In this document: positions 46,030-56,275 of the stretch, piece after piece
How the letters are laid out: each line of letters starts with the position of its first letter
Numbering within the stretch: position 1 is the stretch's first letter
Assembly (NCBI RefSeq): GCF_945859705.1
Contig: NC_079134.1
Span: 45,004,402-45,068,401, forward strand
Direction: 5' to 3'
Origin: Episyrphus balteatus
Taxonomy: Eukaryota > Arthropoda > Insecta > Diptera > Syrphidae
DNA length: 64,000 nucleotides
Program-made: the position numbers and the translations under genes
The notes under the pieces: generated by a model
Told to the model about the DNA's origin: nothing
Seen by the model: only the letters and a program-made list of their open reading frames with translations
The model's database searches: none

Positions 46030-46880
46030 GATGAAAAGTTGATAGGACTTTTCAGCAATTCATTCCAACCATTTCGGCTTGTTGAGAAAACTTCTTTTCA
46101 AGATTTCGTTGCAGGTCTCAAACCATCATATGGCCTACCAAGCAGACATTTCATCTCAACAACTTTGATTCCATTCCGATATGAGCAATGCCTGAATGAA
46201 ATAAGAAGGAAACACCCAAAACGGTCAGAAAATTGTACTTAAATACGAATTCTTGGACGTCCTGTACCATGGAAAGTTACATGGCGGTTGCTGAACCGAA
46301 AATTAGAAATGGTGTTACTGCTTCTGGAGTTCACAAGTTTTTCACCGCAAAAAAACCTTACAAATTAACTAAAAAAAAAAGACTTGCGAATTGGGACATC
46401 TTTTGAAGGATTTTGTCGTAGTATCCGACAATGCAGCTATCATGAAAGCTGTCGTTCTGACATTATTGCTACTTTGGTTAATCTAAATGCTAGGGATAGC
46501 CGGAATGTTTTCGATGCCACCATCGTAATCAACAAAGTAAATAACTTGGTGAAACACTTCAAGAAAAGCGATTTTTGGAATACCGCTACCAAAAGAACTA
46601 TGAAAGGAAGCGGTGAAATCTCGGAGGGATTTTTAAGTATTATTGAGAGTTCTGAATGTTCTGATAGAAAAGAAAGTTCAACATATTTATCTGGGGCTAC
46701 AAATTGTGAGGTCAAAATGCACACTCTATAGAGGGCGTACAAGTGCGTCAAAGACAATGCTGGGGCTACAGGTGCATCTTCATGTTCATCTCCATTTTAT
46801 GAAGAAACGGAGGAGATAATTGGGGATAAGACGATTCAGTTTCTTAAAGTAAAATACGAATATTTTTTGATAAAAATTAT
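46030..46880 (+). pseudogene. hAT transposase remnant with several frame breaks
   Basis: Successive frames hold family blocks in order. First comes FQPFRLVEKTSFQDFVAGLK plus PSYGLPSRHFIS (the PFSxVExxxFxxL...PSR block), then TNSWTSCTMESYMAV (T-x-W-x-S...SYM). Next is FVVVSDNAAIMKAV (the catalytic Asp motif), and last NVFDATIVINKVNNLVKHFK with a KSDFW tail (the region before the C-terminal half). Stops and frameshifts lie near 46240, 46370 and 46480. The BED finger and the dimerisation motif are missing. It is a different copy from those at 37.4-38.2 kb and 43.6 kb. Confidence 0.75.
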
Positions 46881-47195
46881 ATCAAACAATTTTAATCACA
46901 TTCTTATGCATGCCCATCTTCATGGTAACTTTCGTTCACTTCTTCTTCTGGTTGGTTTTTCATTGTCTTTGGGGAGCTACGTGATGAAGGTTTTTTTTAA
47001 TGTTTTGTTCGATTTTTCAAATTTTCTTTCAACATCCTTTCGTAGTTTCGTATGGTAAGACATATGAACTATTTAAAACATCAATGTATTGAATGTTTTA
47101 TGTTTTCCTCCGAAGCTAATGTTTTGAGAATTTTTTCAACTTAAAACTTTTCAAGGGGAGTTTGTAGGTACAGGATCGGTAGTAGGAATTGAAAA
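46881..47195. other. no gene recognised
   Basis: Mostly T-rich plus-strand sequence after the hAT remnant. Confidence 0.5.
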
Positions 47196-47199
47196 AGGA

Positions 47200-48040
47200 G
47201 TGGGAAATGTGAATTAGGAGTTTGTCGGTACAGGAGGGGAAAATTTGATGAGATGTTGGTAGGTAGAGACGTGGAAGTTATTGTTAAGTATAGCTTGTAA
47301 GCTCCTCAAAAACTGGTCCGTGTTGTCTTCCAGTATTTTTCTCATTGACGCTTCAAATCTTTCTTCAAATAATTTTTCTCTTTCCTCCAATCGCTCGAAC
47401 TCTAATCTCTAAGTCGAGGACTTGATAAATTGATCATCCAAAGACTCTTGGGTTTTCTTGATAGTCTATCCTAATTTCTCTATGGACGCAGCGCAGCTTC
47501 CAAAACCTTGTTATTTACTTGGAACTGCAAAGAAAATTACAATTAAATGTAAGATAATTGAAAAATTCATTAAGTTAAATATTAACCATTAGATGGTGAG
47601 GCAGGGAGCAAATATGGATCCCCTTCTTCTTCCCATAGTGCCTCCTCCATATTATCCGAATTTCCTTCCTGTGAGTTCTGCGTTACTGTATCAGCTGAAA
47701 TAAGTTTAAAATATAATTATCCCATTTATTGATAAATGTGTATGGATATGCTTACGTGTGGACCTATCTATACAATTGCTTATTAAGTTGAAATTTGGTC
47801 GGCCTCCAAGCAGCCGCCGAACCAGCTCCTCATAAAATGCACAAAATTCTCGTTGATGCCCACTTTTGTTGTTGTGTTTTTTAGTCGCTATGTACCTACA
47901 CTCCTCTTTTTTTTCCCTTTCTATCACCTTCATAATTTTGTACGACATGAAACAACTAACCATATCGAAGATGAAACAAACCAACTTTGGGAATTTTATA
48001 CGAAAACTATAGAAATTAACGGATGGAGTATTCATCATGG
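47200..48040 (-). pseudogene. decayed spliced gene, unidentified coiled-coil protein
   Basis: On the minus strand three exons with good splice sites can be read. The first ends NFNLISNCIDRST before GTAAGC (about 47757). The second starts after TTATTTCAG and reads DTVTQNSQEGNSDNMEEALW to LLPASPSN (47590-47697), and the phases match. The third starts after TTTGCAG and contains LEFERLEEREKLFEERFEAS, a coiled coil, to a stop at 47207. In exon 3 the frame is broken by three stops (near the exon start and at about 47410-47470). The first exon has REFCAFYEELVRRLLGGRPN. This exon pattern resembles accessory DNA-binding genes of Harbinger-type transposons, but that is a guess. The protein is not identified. 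Confidence 0.45.
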
Positions 48041-49378
48041 ATGAAATAGGAGGTCTAACAAAAATGTCTTCATTAGTTTCTATGACACCATTTATAAGTA
48101 ATTGTTGGCAATAATTATACCGACACCATTACAAAGCACTGCATAAATAGACTGTCAATTTTAACATGTATTTTAGGGAAATTTGTAGTGGTAACTTGAG
48201 CTTTCAGTAATACCAATATATTCAAACACTCCGCTTAAAAAAAATTGTTTTCATTATGTTTTCCTTTGTTGTTGTTTGGGAATTGTCAAAACAGTGTTTA
48301 AAATGGGCAATCTCAATCATTTAAATTATCCATTCAGGAAATTCGCTATATAACCTAATAATTAATTCTCATTTTTCCACCATTCTTTCCCTCTTCTAAC
48401 CATTCTCATTCTTTTTGAAAGAAAATGACAAAAAATGAAACAATCAAAATCAGTCTTTGAATTTGCATTTTAGACAAAAATTTTGCAACAACTGCAACAT
48501 TCTTGTAACTCTTTTCAAATTCTTTCAAAAATCTTTCATTCCTCTTTCTCCATTCAAAACTGATGGATTGAAATTTTGCGCTTCCGAAAAAATCAGAACC
48601 TACATCAATATGTATGAACTTGAATACCACACATTCTTCTATCAAGGACAGAAGCAAAAAAAAAAGGGATATGCGTTGCATAGTATTCGAAGGTAGATTC
48701 CACTTCTACTCGTAAATCATCGACATCGACTTGAAATATTTTTTTTGTGATGGACAATAGGAAGTTTTTTTTCCCTTCGGATCCGAAGAGTGAAAAAAGC
48801 ATCCCTGTTTTTTTTGTAGAAATATCCTAACGACAAACGAAACCGAAGGCAAAATAGCGCTCACTTAATAGATGCAAGCAAGCCAGGACATGACATCTGA
48901 AATATTCTTGTGTTCTTGTTCGTTGTCCTGGTGACATGATTATGGAATGAAATTTTCAGTGTTTTGCTTCCTATTTTCTAGAAAATACACCACCGACGAC
49001 AAGATGGCATTGGTTTTTGTAAAACAATTTTCTGTCGGAAACGAGTGCTGGGAGTAGTCATTGAAATTTTTGGTTGTTTCATGAATAATTCAATAGTTAT
49101 TAAGGCTTTTTGTGGGTATATCTGAGTTGGTTAAATTAATAGATCCATTAAACCTCCTCATTAAATTTGTTTTTTTGTTGGTTTTATTTAATAGAAACTA
49201 AGTTTTCGAAAAATCCTGCTGCCATTCCACCCTTGATAATAGACTTAGTTATTAGAACTTGTCTTTAAGAAATTTTGAACGTTAATTCAGTTAAATACGA
49301 TACAGTTTACTTTTGAAAATTTATTTTCATTAAATTTATCCTTTTAATCAAAAAAATATAATATAAATAATCAACAAA
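48041..49378. other. no gene recognised
   Basis: Overlapping ORFs on both strands at 48400-48800 with ordinary composition. None has a family signature. Confidence 0.45.
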
Positions 49379-50110
49379 ATGTATTCCCATCAAAAAGATT
49401 TTACATTTCAACCGCACCTTTCTCATCAATCGCACAATGACCCTCAACACAAACATCTGCAGACTGCAGTTCTACCAACTTCCAACGCTAGCACTACCAA
49501 AGAGCACCTACTTTTGAGCTTTTGCTTAGAACATTTTTGTTTTACTCCAAATGAAAACCCTCCTCAACAAATTTTTCCAAAAAATTTGTTAAAAATAATC
49601 AAAATTAAAGTAGGAAGTTCGCATATCGAGACCATCGCCAAAAAACTTGACAGGCTCTTGGAGGTTGAAGGGCGAAATATTGCAATTCAAGGAGGCTCCT
49701 TCAAATAAAAGTGAAAGTGAAATATGAACATTTATCAAATTCCGGACGGTATCGATTTTGATGATCATCAAGCTAACTATATACCAAAAGATATTGAAGT
49801 TGAAAAGGATGATGACGACCAGTTTCAGGATTAAAACAGCAGCGGTACAGAACTAGAGATCCATGAAAAAAAAAAATGTGAACGATTTCAAACTTACACA
49901 ATTAAATGGGAAGAAATCAGTGGCGACTATCATTCGAAACGTGATGGGAGCTTATTAATTCTAAAATATTTTTGCTTTAATAAGGAACAACAAATTCTCT
50001 GTGATCATTGATGAATCGACAGTTGTTGGAAAAAATCTCGTTATTTTAAAAAATGAAAATTTGCCCCCAAACGATGGCGCCTTGAAGAGTTATCAACTTG
50101 CACGCCGGAT
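49379..50110 (+). pseudogene. small coding remnants, possibly hAT/ZMYM-related
   Basis: Three short frames follow each other. First is an ORF at 49379-49708 (109 codons, ending SHIETIAKKLDRLLEVEGRN). Next is an acidic 36-codon ORF from about 49724 (MNIYQIPDGIDFDDHQANYI...KDDDDQFQD). Last is a broken frame at about 49985-50110 with KFSVIIDESTVVGKNLVI, which resembles the FSxxIDESTD motif of hAT-derived proteins. The first two have no family I can name. An intact small host gene at 49379 is possible but unsupported. Confidence 0.3.
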
Positions 50111-50470
50111 ATGATAACAAAATTCAAGTCGCAGAAATTCGAACCAAAAAGGGAACAATCACGCGCTCGATTGCCAAAATTTTCATATTTTTACCTCAGA
50201 AGTAAAGTGAAAACGATTTTTTCTTCAATGAATAAGGGAAAGTATGATAAGAAGCTCCAATTTTCGTATCTATATCTATATATATGTACATTTTCTATAA
50301 ATTTTAGTTATTGCCTGGAGAATTTTCAAGCATAGGGATACAATTTCTTTTAATTTTGCAAATTCAAATTTTTTTGTAACATTTAAATTTACTAATTACT
50401 TTCTTAAAATTGAATCGAAATCATACAATTAAATATTTTAACTCTTTATCAGGAAGGATTGGGCACATTA
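50111..50470. other. no gene recognised
   Basis: AT-rich sequence up to the start of the next element. Confidence 0.5.
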
Positions 50471-50472
50471 CA

Positions 50473-51770
50473 CAGGTCGACAAAAATAAAAATATTTTTT
50501 GTGCTTGGGTTTAATTTGCACTTTTTGGGTTCATGGTAAACCAAAACAATAGATAATCACCCTTTCCCCTCCTAAGATTTGCTTTTGTAGTGTTGGGAGC
50601 AAAAATACAATTTTCAAACCCTGTGAGTCTTATGAGCTGCATTGTACAAAAAAACTGTTAAGGTATAAAATAGATAGATAGATAATTGAAAGATCTACAT
50701 TTTTGCTAAAGCAATTTATTCGACTTAAATTATAAGAAAAAAGTTTTGATGAGTACAAGGGTTTTTTGCTCTGAAAAAACCCTGTTTTTTGAGTTCAAAC
50801 TGTAATATTTTTTGATCTAACTTCAACTTTGGAAACTTTTATACTTTTTTGAAAACTGCAATACCGGGATAAATTTTAAAAATAATAAACCAGAGTCACA
50901 AAATACAAATTTTTTTCGTCTTGTTGCTCAGAAATAAAAGTAAGAAATTGAGTTTTTACGAAACTTGAAACTTTTAATTAATTTGCAGAAAAATGGCGTA
51001 TGAAATAAAAAATATTTTTATAAATTAATTGTTTCTTATTGTTAAGCAATGTTTTATTGAAAGAATTGTAAAAAAAAAAAAAATCAATTATGGACAGAGG
51101 AAGCAAAATACTGTTGCAAAGTAGGGAAATTTCACAAGAACTGCATATATTTTATTGAAAACCGTAAGGACTTGGGCTGAATAAGCTACCAAATTTTGAG
51201 AGATCTTAAGTTTCGTTTCATCCATTACTTTCTAGACACCCTGTATATGCAACAAAATAATAAAAATACTATGCAAACAAATTAATTTAATGTTTCAATA
51301 AATAAAGAATTTCAATATGAATTAGTTTGACTAAAGTTTGGATAAAGTTATTTTTGTAGATTAAAAGTACCATCAGAGTGAATTACTTTTACCATAAATA
51401 TTGAAAATAGAAGGTATCAAATAATGCCTCAAGCTCCCATTTGACAAAAATTCGAACAAAACGAAAATTTCGATTTAATTTTTCTTTTTTCTTCTTAATT
51501 TTCTTCTTTTTTTTTCTGAATATGAATATGAAAACAGCATTAAAATGAAGAAAACAAAACAAAAATCAGCCAAATCGGTTTAGACGTTCTCGAGTTTTTG
51601 CCGAAATTACGTTCGACAAAAGAAAGACAGATTTACTTGAAAACTGGAAATTGCTCTGCTGACTTCAAAAGCAAATTCAATAAAAAAAGAAAAATGCTTT
51701 CCAGATGAGTATCAATATATCTATCATAATTTCATAGTCACAACCCAAGCCGAATTTCGTGTTGACCTGT
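50473..51770. mobile_element. possible TIR element inserted upstream of the pogo-type remnant
   Basis: The block acacaggtcgacaaaa at about 50471 has an inverted partner cgtgttgacctgtgt ending near 51772. They pair over about 12 bases (CACAGGTC(G/A)ACA). The interior is AT-rich and lacks a transposase; it contains 'gacaccctgtata' near 51235, common in mariner-type fragments. A TA lies at the left junction, but the right junction is off by one base. The boundaries are tentative. Confidence 0.4.
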
Positions 51771-53630
51771 GTTATCAGTCTCAACAATGTCTAGCTACTT
51801 CAACAACTTGGAAATCAGTTTGGAAGGTATACCACCTGAAAACATTAGCAACTATGACGAAACCAATTTTACAGACGATTCAGGGTCCAAGAAAGCAATT
51901 TTCTCCAGAGGCGTTAAGTATCCAGAACAAGTTACGGCCCATTCTAAAAGCTCAATTTCTCTCATGTTTTGTGGCACAGCAACAGGACAGTAGTTGTCAG
52001 GGTTCGGACTTTACTTCGATCGAAGTAGATTTACTTCGATTTTGGGAAAAAAATAAAATCTACTTCCCTACTTCTCTTTTTAAGAATCTACTTCTATTTC
52101 TTGATTGAAAAATATTTTCAAATAATAAATTTAGAGAACGGGATTTAACTTCAATTTTAAATCTGGTCGAGGCATTGAGAAATAAAGCTCAACTGAAATC
52201 GCAAAAGATGAATGGAGGTCAATTATTCTTCGAATTCAAGATATAAATAAAGTTTATCAAAGTAATTTTGACTGATTTTGAAGAATTCCTGATCAAAAAT
52301 TTGTAAGATTATGCTGAATTAACCGTTTTACACTAAAGGACGGTTACAACCACTAGATGAGAAAGATTTTTTGGAAAAGATCATAATAAAAAAAGTAAAG
52401 AAAAATAATTTTGTTGAAAAATAACTTTTTTAGAATACATTTTTGTAAATAAATGTTCTGAAAGCTTAATTTTGAAATCTACTTCCGAAATCTTGGATCT
52501 ACTTCACTTTTTTTTCGAAATTTTGAAACTGAAGTCCGAACCCTGGTAGTTGTTGCCTGTTTACGTTGTTTATAAAGCCAAAAATGTTTACAAGAACTGG
52601 ATGGAGGGTGGTCCACTTGGCTCTCGATATAATGCTACATCTCATGGTTGGTTTGATAACAGGGCATTTTCCGATTGGTTTCAAACTATCTACCTCCCTT
52701 ACGCCCGAAGGTTAACTGGTCCAAAGATATTATCAAACTAGCTGAAGAAAATAATATAAAATTTATTTGCCTTCCCCCCGATTGCACTCATATTGCTCAG
52801 CCACTAGACGTAGCCCTCTTTCGACCTCTTCAAATATTATGGAGGAAGACCTTAACAGCGTATAAGATGGCAAACTCGAAAAACAAAACAGTGCCGAAAG
52901 ATGTGCAATGAAAGATAGGCTTCTAAAAAAAGTCTGGGACAGCTTATATGAGAACGACAAGGCAAGGGAAAATTTGATATCTGGCTTCTGGGCAACTGAA
53001 ATTTATCCATGTGATAGGCAACAAGTTTTAAGTAAACTCGACAAAACTGAATCAAGAACAGATAATACTTCCAGCAACATGATGAACCTTAGCGATTCAG
53101 TATTGGACTATATAAAGAGCCTTGGGACCCCGGAACCCCGGATACCTCAACCAGGAAGCCAAGAAAGAAAAAATTTAACACTGAACCAGGTGCTAGTGTC
53201 ACTATGGCGGAATCCACGGATCAGCCCGGCAGCACCTCATAAATAAGTCACAGCCGGAAGCCAAGACGCCGCAAGGCAAGAATATATTTTATTATTTTAT
53301 TGATAAAATAAATTAACTAGGTTTTTATGTTAACAAGTCATCGTTTCATCAGCCCCCTCAACCATCAACATCACTCTAAACTCGCTCCAGTCTTTGTCTT
53401 TGGATGACTCGGACAGTGTTAACCTCGCTTCTTGTCAAGAGCAACAAATTATGACTGACGAAGCTATGATGGCTAGCGAAGAAGTTGAACTCTCTAATTT
53501 CAAAGCTTGTGATAAACCAAACCAGGATCATGATAATAATAGGAGTGAAGACATTATTGATTTTAAATTTTATGGAAATAAAAACAGTCGAGATAAGCGT
53601 GAATTCAAGTTAACTGTTTCATAGACGATG
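51771..53630 (+). pseudogene. pogo/jerky-type DDE transposase, split by a MITE
   Basis: The part before 51998 has ISNYDETNFTDDSGSKK (first Asp), then KYPEQVTAHSKSSISLMFCG. After the 548-bp insertion the frame resumes with LLPVYVVYKAKNVYKNWMEG and GWFDNRAFSDWF. The stretch that normally holds the second Asp (GDNxxSH) is missing: the sequence runs from GPK directly to DIIKLAEENNIKFICLPPDC, with a frame change. THIAQPLDVALFRPL follows, with the third acidic residue region, and a C-terminal part to 53246. A second reading frame from 53394 (SLDDSDSVNLASCQEQQIMT...) may be the acidic tail. An in-frame TAG follows the Gly-Gln just before 51990, and further frameshifts are near 52735 and 52905. The copy is dead. 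Confidence 0.82.
51990..52553. mobile_element. non-autonomous hAT-type element nested in the transposase remnant
   Basis: The element is 51998-52545 (548 bp). The ends are cagggttcggactt and aagtccgaaccctg, an exact 14-bp terminal repeat. GTAGTTGT flanks both sides (51990-51997 and 52546-52553). Subterminal direct repeats of acttcgat/tctacttc lie near each end. It has no transposase. Removing it rejoins the transposase reading frame exactly (Gly-Gln-stop-Leu-Leu-Pro), so the insertion postdates the transposase. Confidence 0.93.
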
Positions 53631-53639
53631 TTTTTCTTG

Positions 53640-54780
53640 ACAAGAAGGTTGACAGGTTGACCCCCAGAAGCTCATCATTTCTGAGAACCTTATACTCATC
53701 GATAAACACTATGCCTATGATTTAAGTGGGTTTCTTGGATAAACACAATTTCTCCTGGGACTAAATTTTGAAAGTAATGAGGTTTAGTAACATTATTTCG
53801 AAGTAATAAAGAGCTGGTTCACCAACTCAAGGTATGGAAACCGTTTGCTGACTATTGAATCGAAGCTACCAGGATTAGACATAAAAAGCACTATTTTAGC
53901 GATGAGTTTGCTCATCTTAATATCGAAGAGGTCTTTGGAAAGGTTCATAAAATCACTTATGAGACCAGCTTCTGAAGAGTTGTGAGTGGCTTTTGATGGT
54001 TTGGAACTGCCAGAGAGATTGAAATCAGGTATCTGCGATTCATGTAGGTGATTGGCTAAATAGACCCTAGGGGCATCAAGGTTACCATTTTCAACTGCTT
54101 TTGTAAAGGCTTATCGGCATTATTTATTTTTTTTTTTTTCGTTTGCTGCGAACTTTTTGCTTTCTAAGATTTTCGTATTGCTTATTTATAAGCAATGCAG
54201 CCCTTGAAGTTGGCTGGGTGGTTTTCTTTACAATTAATGCAGATCTCCTCCTGATTGGAGACGGTGCAGCAACCCTTCTCATGATTGTTTGTGCATTTGA
54301 CTCAATTATATTTATTGGCAAAATTTTGGGCCAGATGACCGAATTGCTGACACCGTCTGTATTGCGTGATCCGTGGACGTTTCAAAGCCTGAATCTGAGT
54401 TCTTCAGTGCAAGCAATTGGTTCGCGGCAGCCATTTTTTTTTTCTGCCAGGCTTTTTGCCTTTCAGCTTCTCTTCAATCTGACTCATTTGGCAGCAGGTA
54501 GCAAGTTGGTTCTACGTTGTACGAAGTTGTTAAAAGTACGAGGTTGTACTAATTTCAGTTTAAGGCATTAAATGCAGAGCACGAGTAATGGTCTTATCGG
54601 GTAAGAAGAATCAATTACAGTTGTTTTCTTGAATCTTGAAAAACCGAATGGATTAAAATCGATGTCAAATTGCTCAAGATGGCTCTTTAAGACCACAATT
54701 AATTTTATTTTAACGCTATGGCGAGCGCGATTGAAGACAATTTCATTTTCCCAGAACACCGAAACCTCACAGGATTAAAA
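53640..54780 (-). pseudogene. Jockey-like non-LTR element remnant (ORF1 gag, start of ORF2)
   Basis: On the minus strand a frame at about 54190-54390 reads RRCQQFGHLAQNF and then EEICINCKENHPANFKGCIA, the paired CCHC knuckles of Jockey-clade ORF1 with the HPANxKGC motif. Continuing, an open frame of about 100 codons (53800-54110) has NLDAPRVYLANHLHESQIPD, SNPGSFDSIVSKRFPYLELV and a stop. A following frame has GEIVFIQETHLNHRHSV, similar to the early endonuclease block with an ETH. Upstream, the ORF 54568-54759 is probably ORF1 sequence. Stops and frameshifts are frequent. The clade is by motif only. Confidence 0.6.
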
Positions 54781-55500
54781 AAACTTATCATTCAAAATTC
54801 TATCCAAATTCTTAGAGCAAAAAATTTATTTTCGAGAGGATTTTGTTTCGGAGCTTAAATTAAGCTAAATTTTTGACAATACATTTTTTTTTTTTTAATT
54901 TTCAGCTGTCAAACATTTACCCTGCTCTGGAAGCCGGTTAAACTTTTATCTTCAGAGTATAAATTGTTTGCAGAAGGATTAATGTATTTTTTTAATTTAT
55001 AGTCAAAAACTGAAAATAAAGAAAGAAAATTGGGAAAGTAATGTCGACTTTTCACGAGTCGATTTTAGCCGCGCGATAGCTTACAATAAAATCAGGATTT
55101 TGTTTTGTTAGTGTTTCGCAAATAAATACAATGATCTGATCTGGTTCACGAGAAAAATAAAACACGGCTTTTATTGATGATGAAAAAAAATTTTAAGTGA
55201 ATGTAAACGCAAAAAAAAAAAAGATTCACAGGTCAACGCTTGTTGGAAGTTTGTAAATTGTTATTATTTATAAATGTTTTATACACCATTAATTCTTTTG
55301 TTTTGCAACTAAGAAAGTACCTATTTAGCCAATTTAAAAATGTATCCCAATTCTCACAGCTAAATAAAGCCCAAGATAAATTCTTTATTCAACAGACATA
55401 GATACAAAAAATGTCAAAAACTAATCCTCGGCTAAAAATTTAACCAAATTCACATACGGCCTAAAACTAAGACTTGAAAAATATGTCCCGTTTTCGAAAA
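54781..55500. other. no gene seen
   Basis: Anonymous AT-rich sequence between two retroelement fragments. Confidence 0.5.
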
Positions 55501-55514
55501 ATTGATATTTAAAA

Positions 55515-56275
55515 AATATATGTACATATTTTTCTTAATGAATGTTATCTTCTTCGTTGGCTACAGGTCGTATTTTGATTTTACTTTTATTACCAGAGTA
55601 TTGGATATGGATATCAGTGATATTGCCTTTCGTCAGAATAACAAAATCATTTATACTCTGCTTTCAAATTCTTTTCCAATAAATATAATAAAAGCATTAT
55701 TGAACCAATATTTTAATCCATTGGTTCAACCAAATTTAGTTACAAATACAACACAGTTTTCATACAGAAGTTGTTTGTATATTCCTAATCTTTGAATCGA
55801 CTTCAAGATGCTCTTATTAGAAACACTGATAATGTTTGTTTAGCTTTTAAATCAGTAAATGTTTTAAGAAATTCATTTTTTTTTCAAATTTAAAAGGTGA
55901 ATTTTCTAAAAATGATAAATCAAATATCGTTTATAAAATAAAATGTTTAGGTGATGGAACAAAAAATTGCCCATCAGTTTATGTAGGTACATCCATGCAA
56001 TAATTGAGCCTGTCATAGATCAGATATAAATAACGGACATTCACAAAAAACTGCTTTAGCTTTACATTGTATAGATGAGGGACATAGACCAGATTATAAC
56101 AATGTAGATATTTTACAAACCAGAAAAGCATTATAGTAAAAGAATGGTATTAGAAATGCTACATATTTTAGATACAGAGAATACTGTTAATAGGAGAACA
56201 GATTGTGAAGGGCTTAGAAGTATTTATAGTCAGTTTATAAGAAGGAATTTCTATGTTGAATTTTAAAGTTACCTT
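55515..56275 (+). pseudogene. Penelope-like element 3' part with GIY-YIG endonuclease
   Basis: The first frame ends NTTQFSYRSCLYIPNL, the segment linking the reverse transcriptase to the nuclease. After a frame change, KSNIVYKIKCLGDGTKNCPS leads to VYVGTSMQ, the GIY-YIG signature in its Penelope form (IVYKIxC...YVGxT). Further on, in changing frames, come ALHCIDEGHRPDYNNVDI and MVLEMLHILDTENTVNRRTD, corresponding to the GHxxD and E-containing parts, then a Tyr-rich end near 56245. At least three frameshifts or stops. It lies on the same strand as the two reverse transcriptase fragments at 27.6 and 39.9 kb. Confidence 0.85.
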
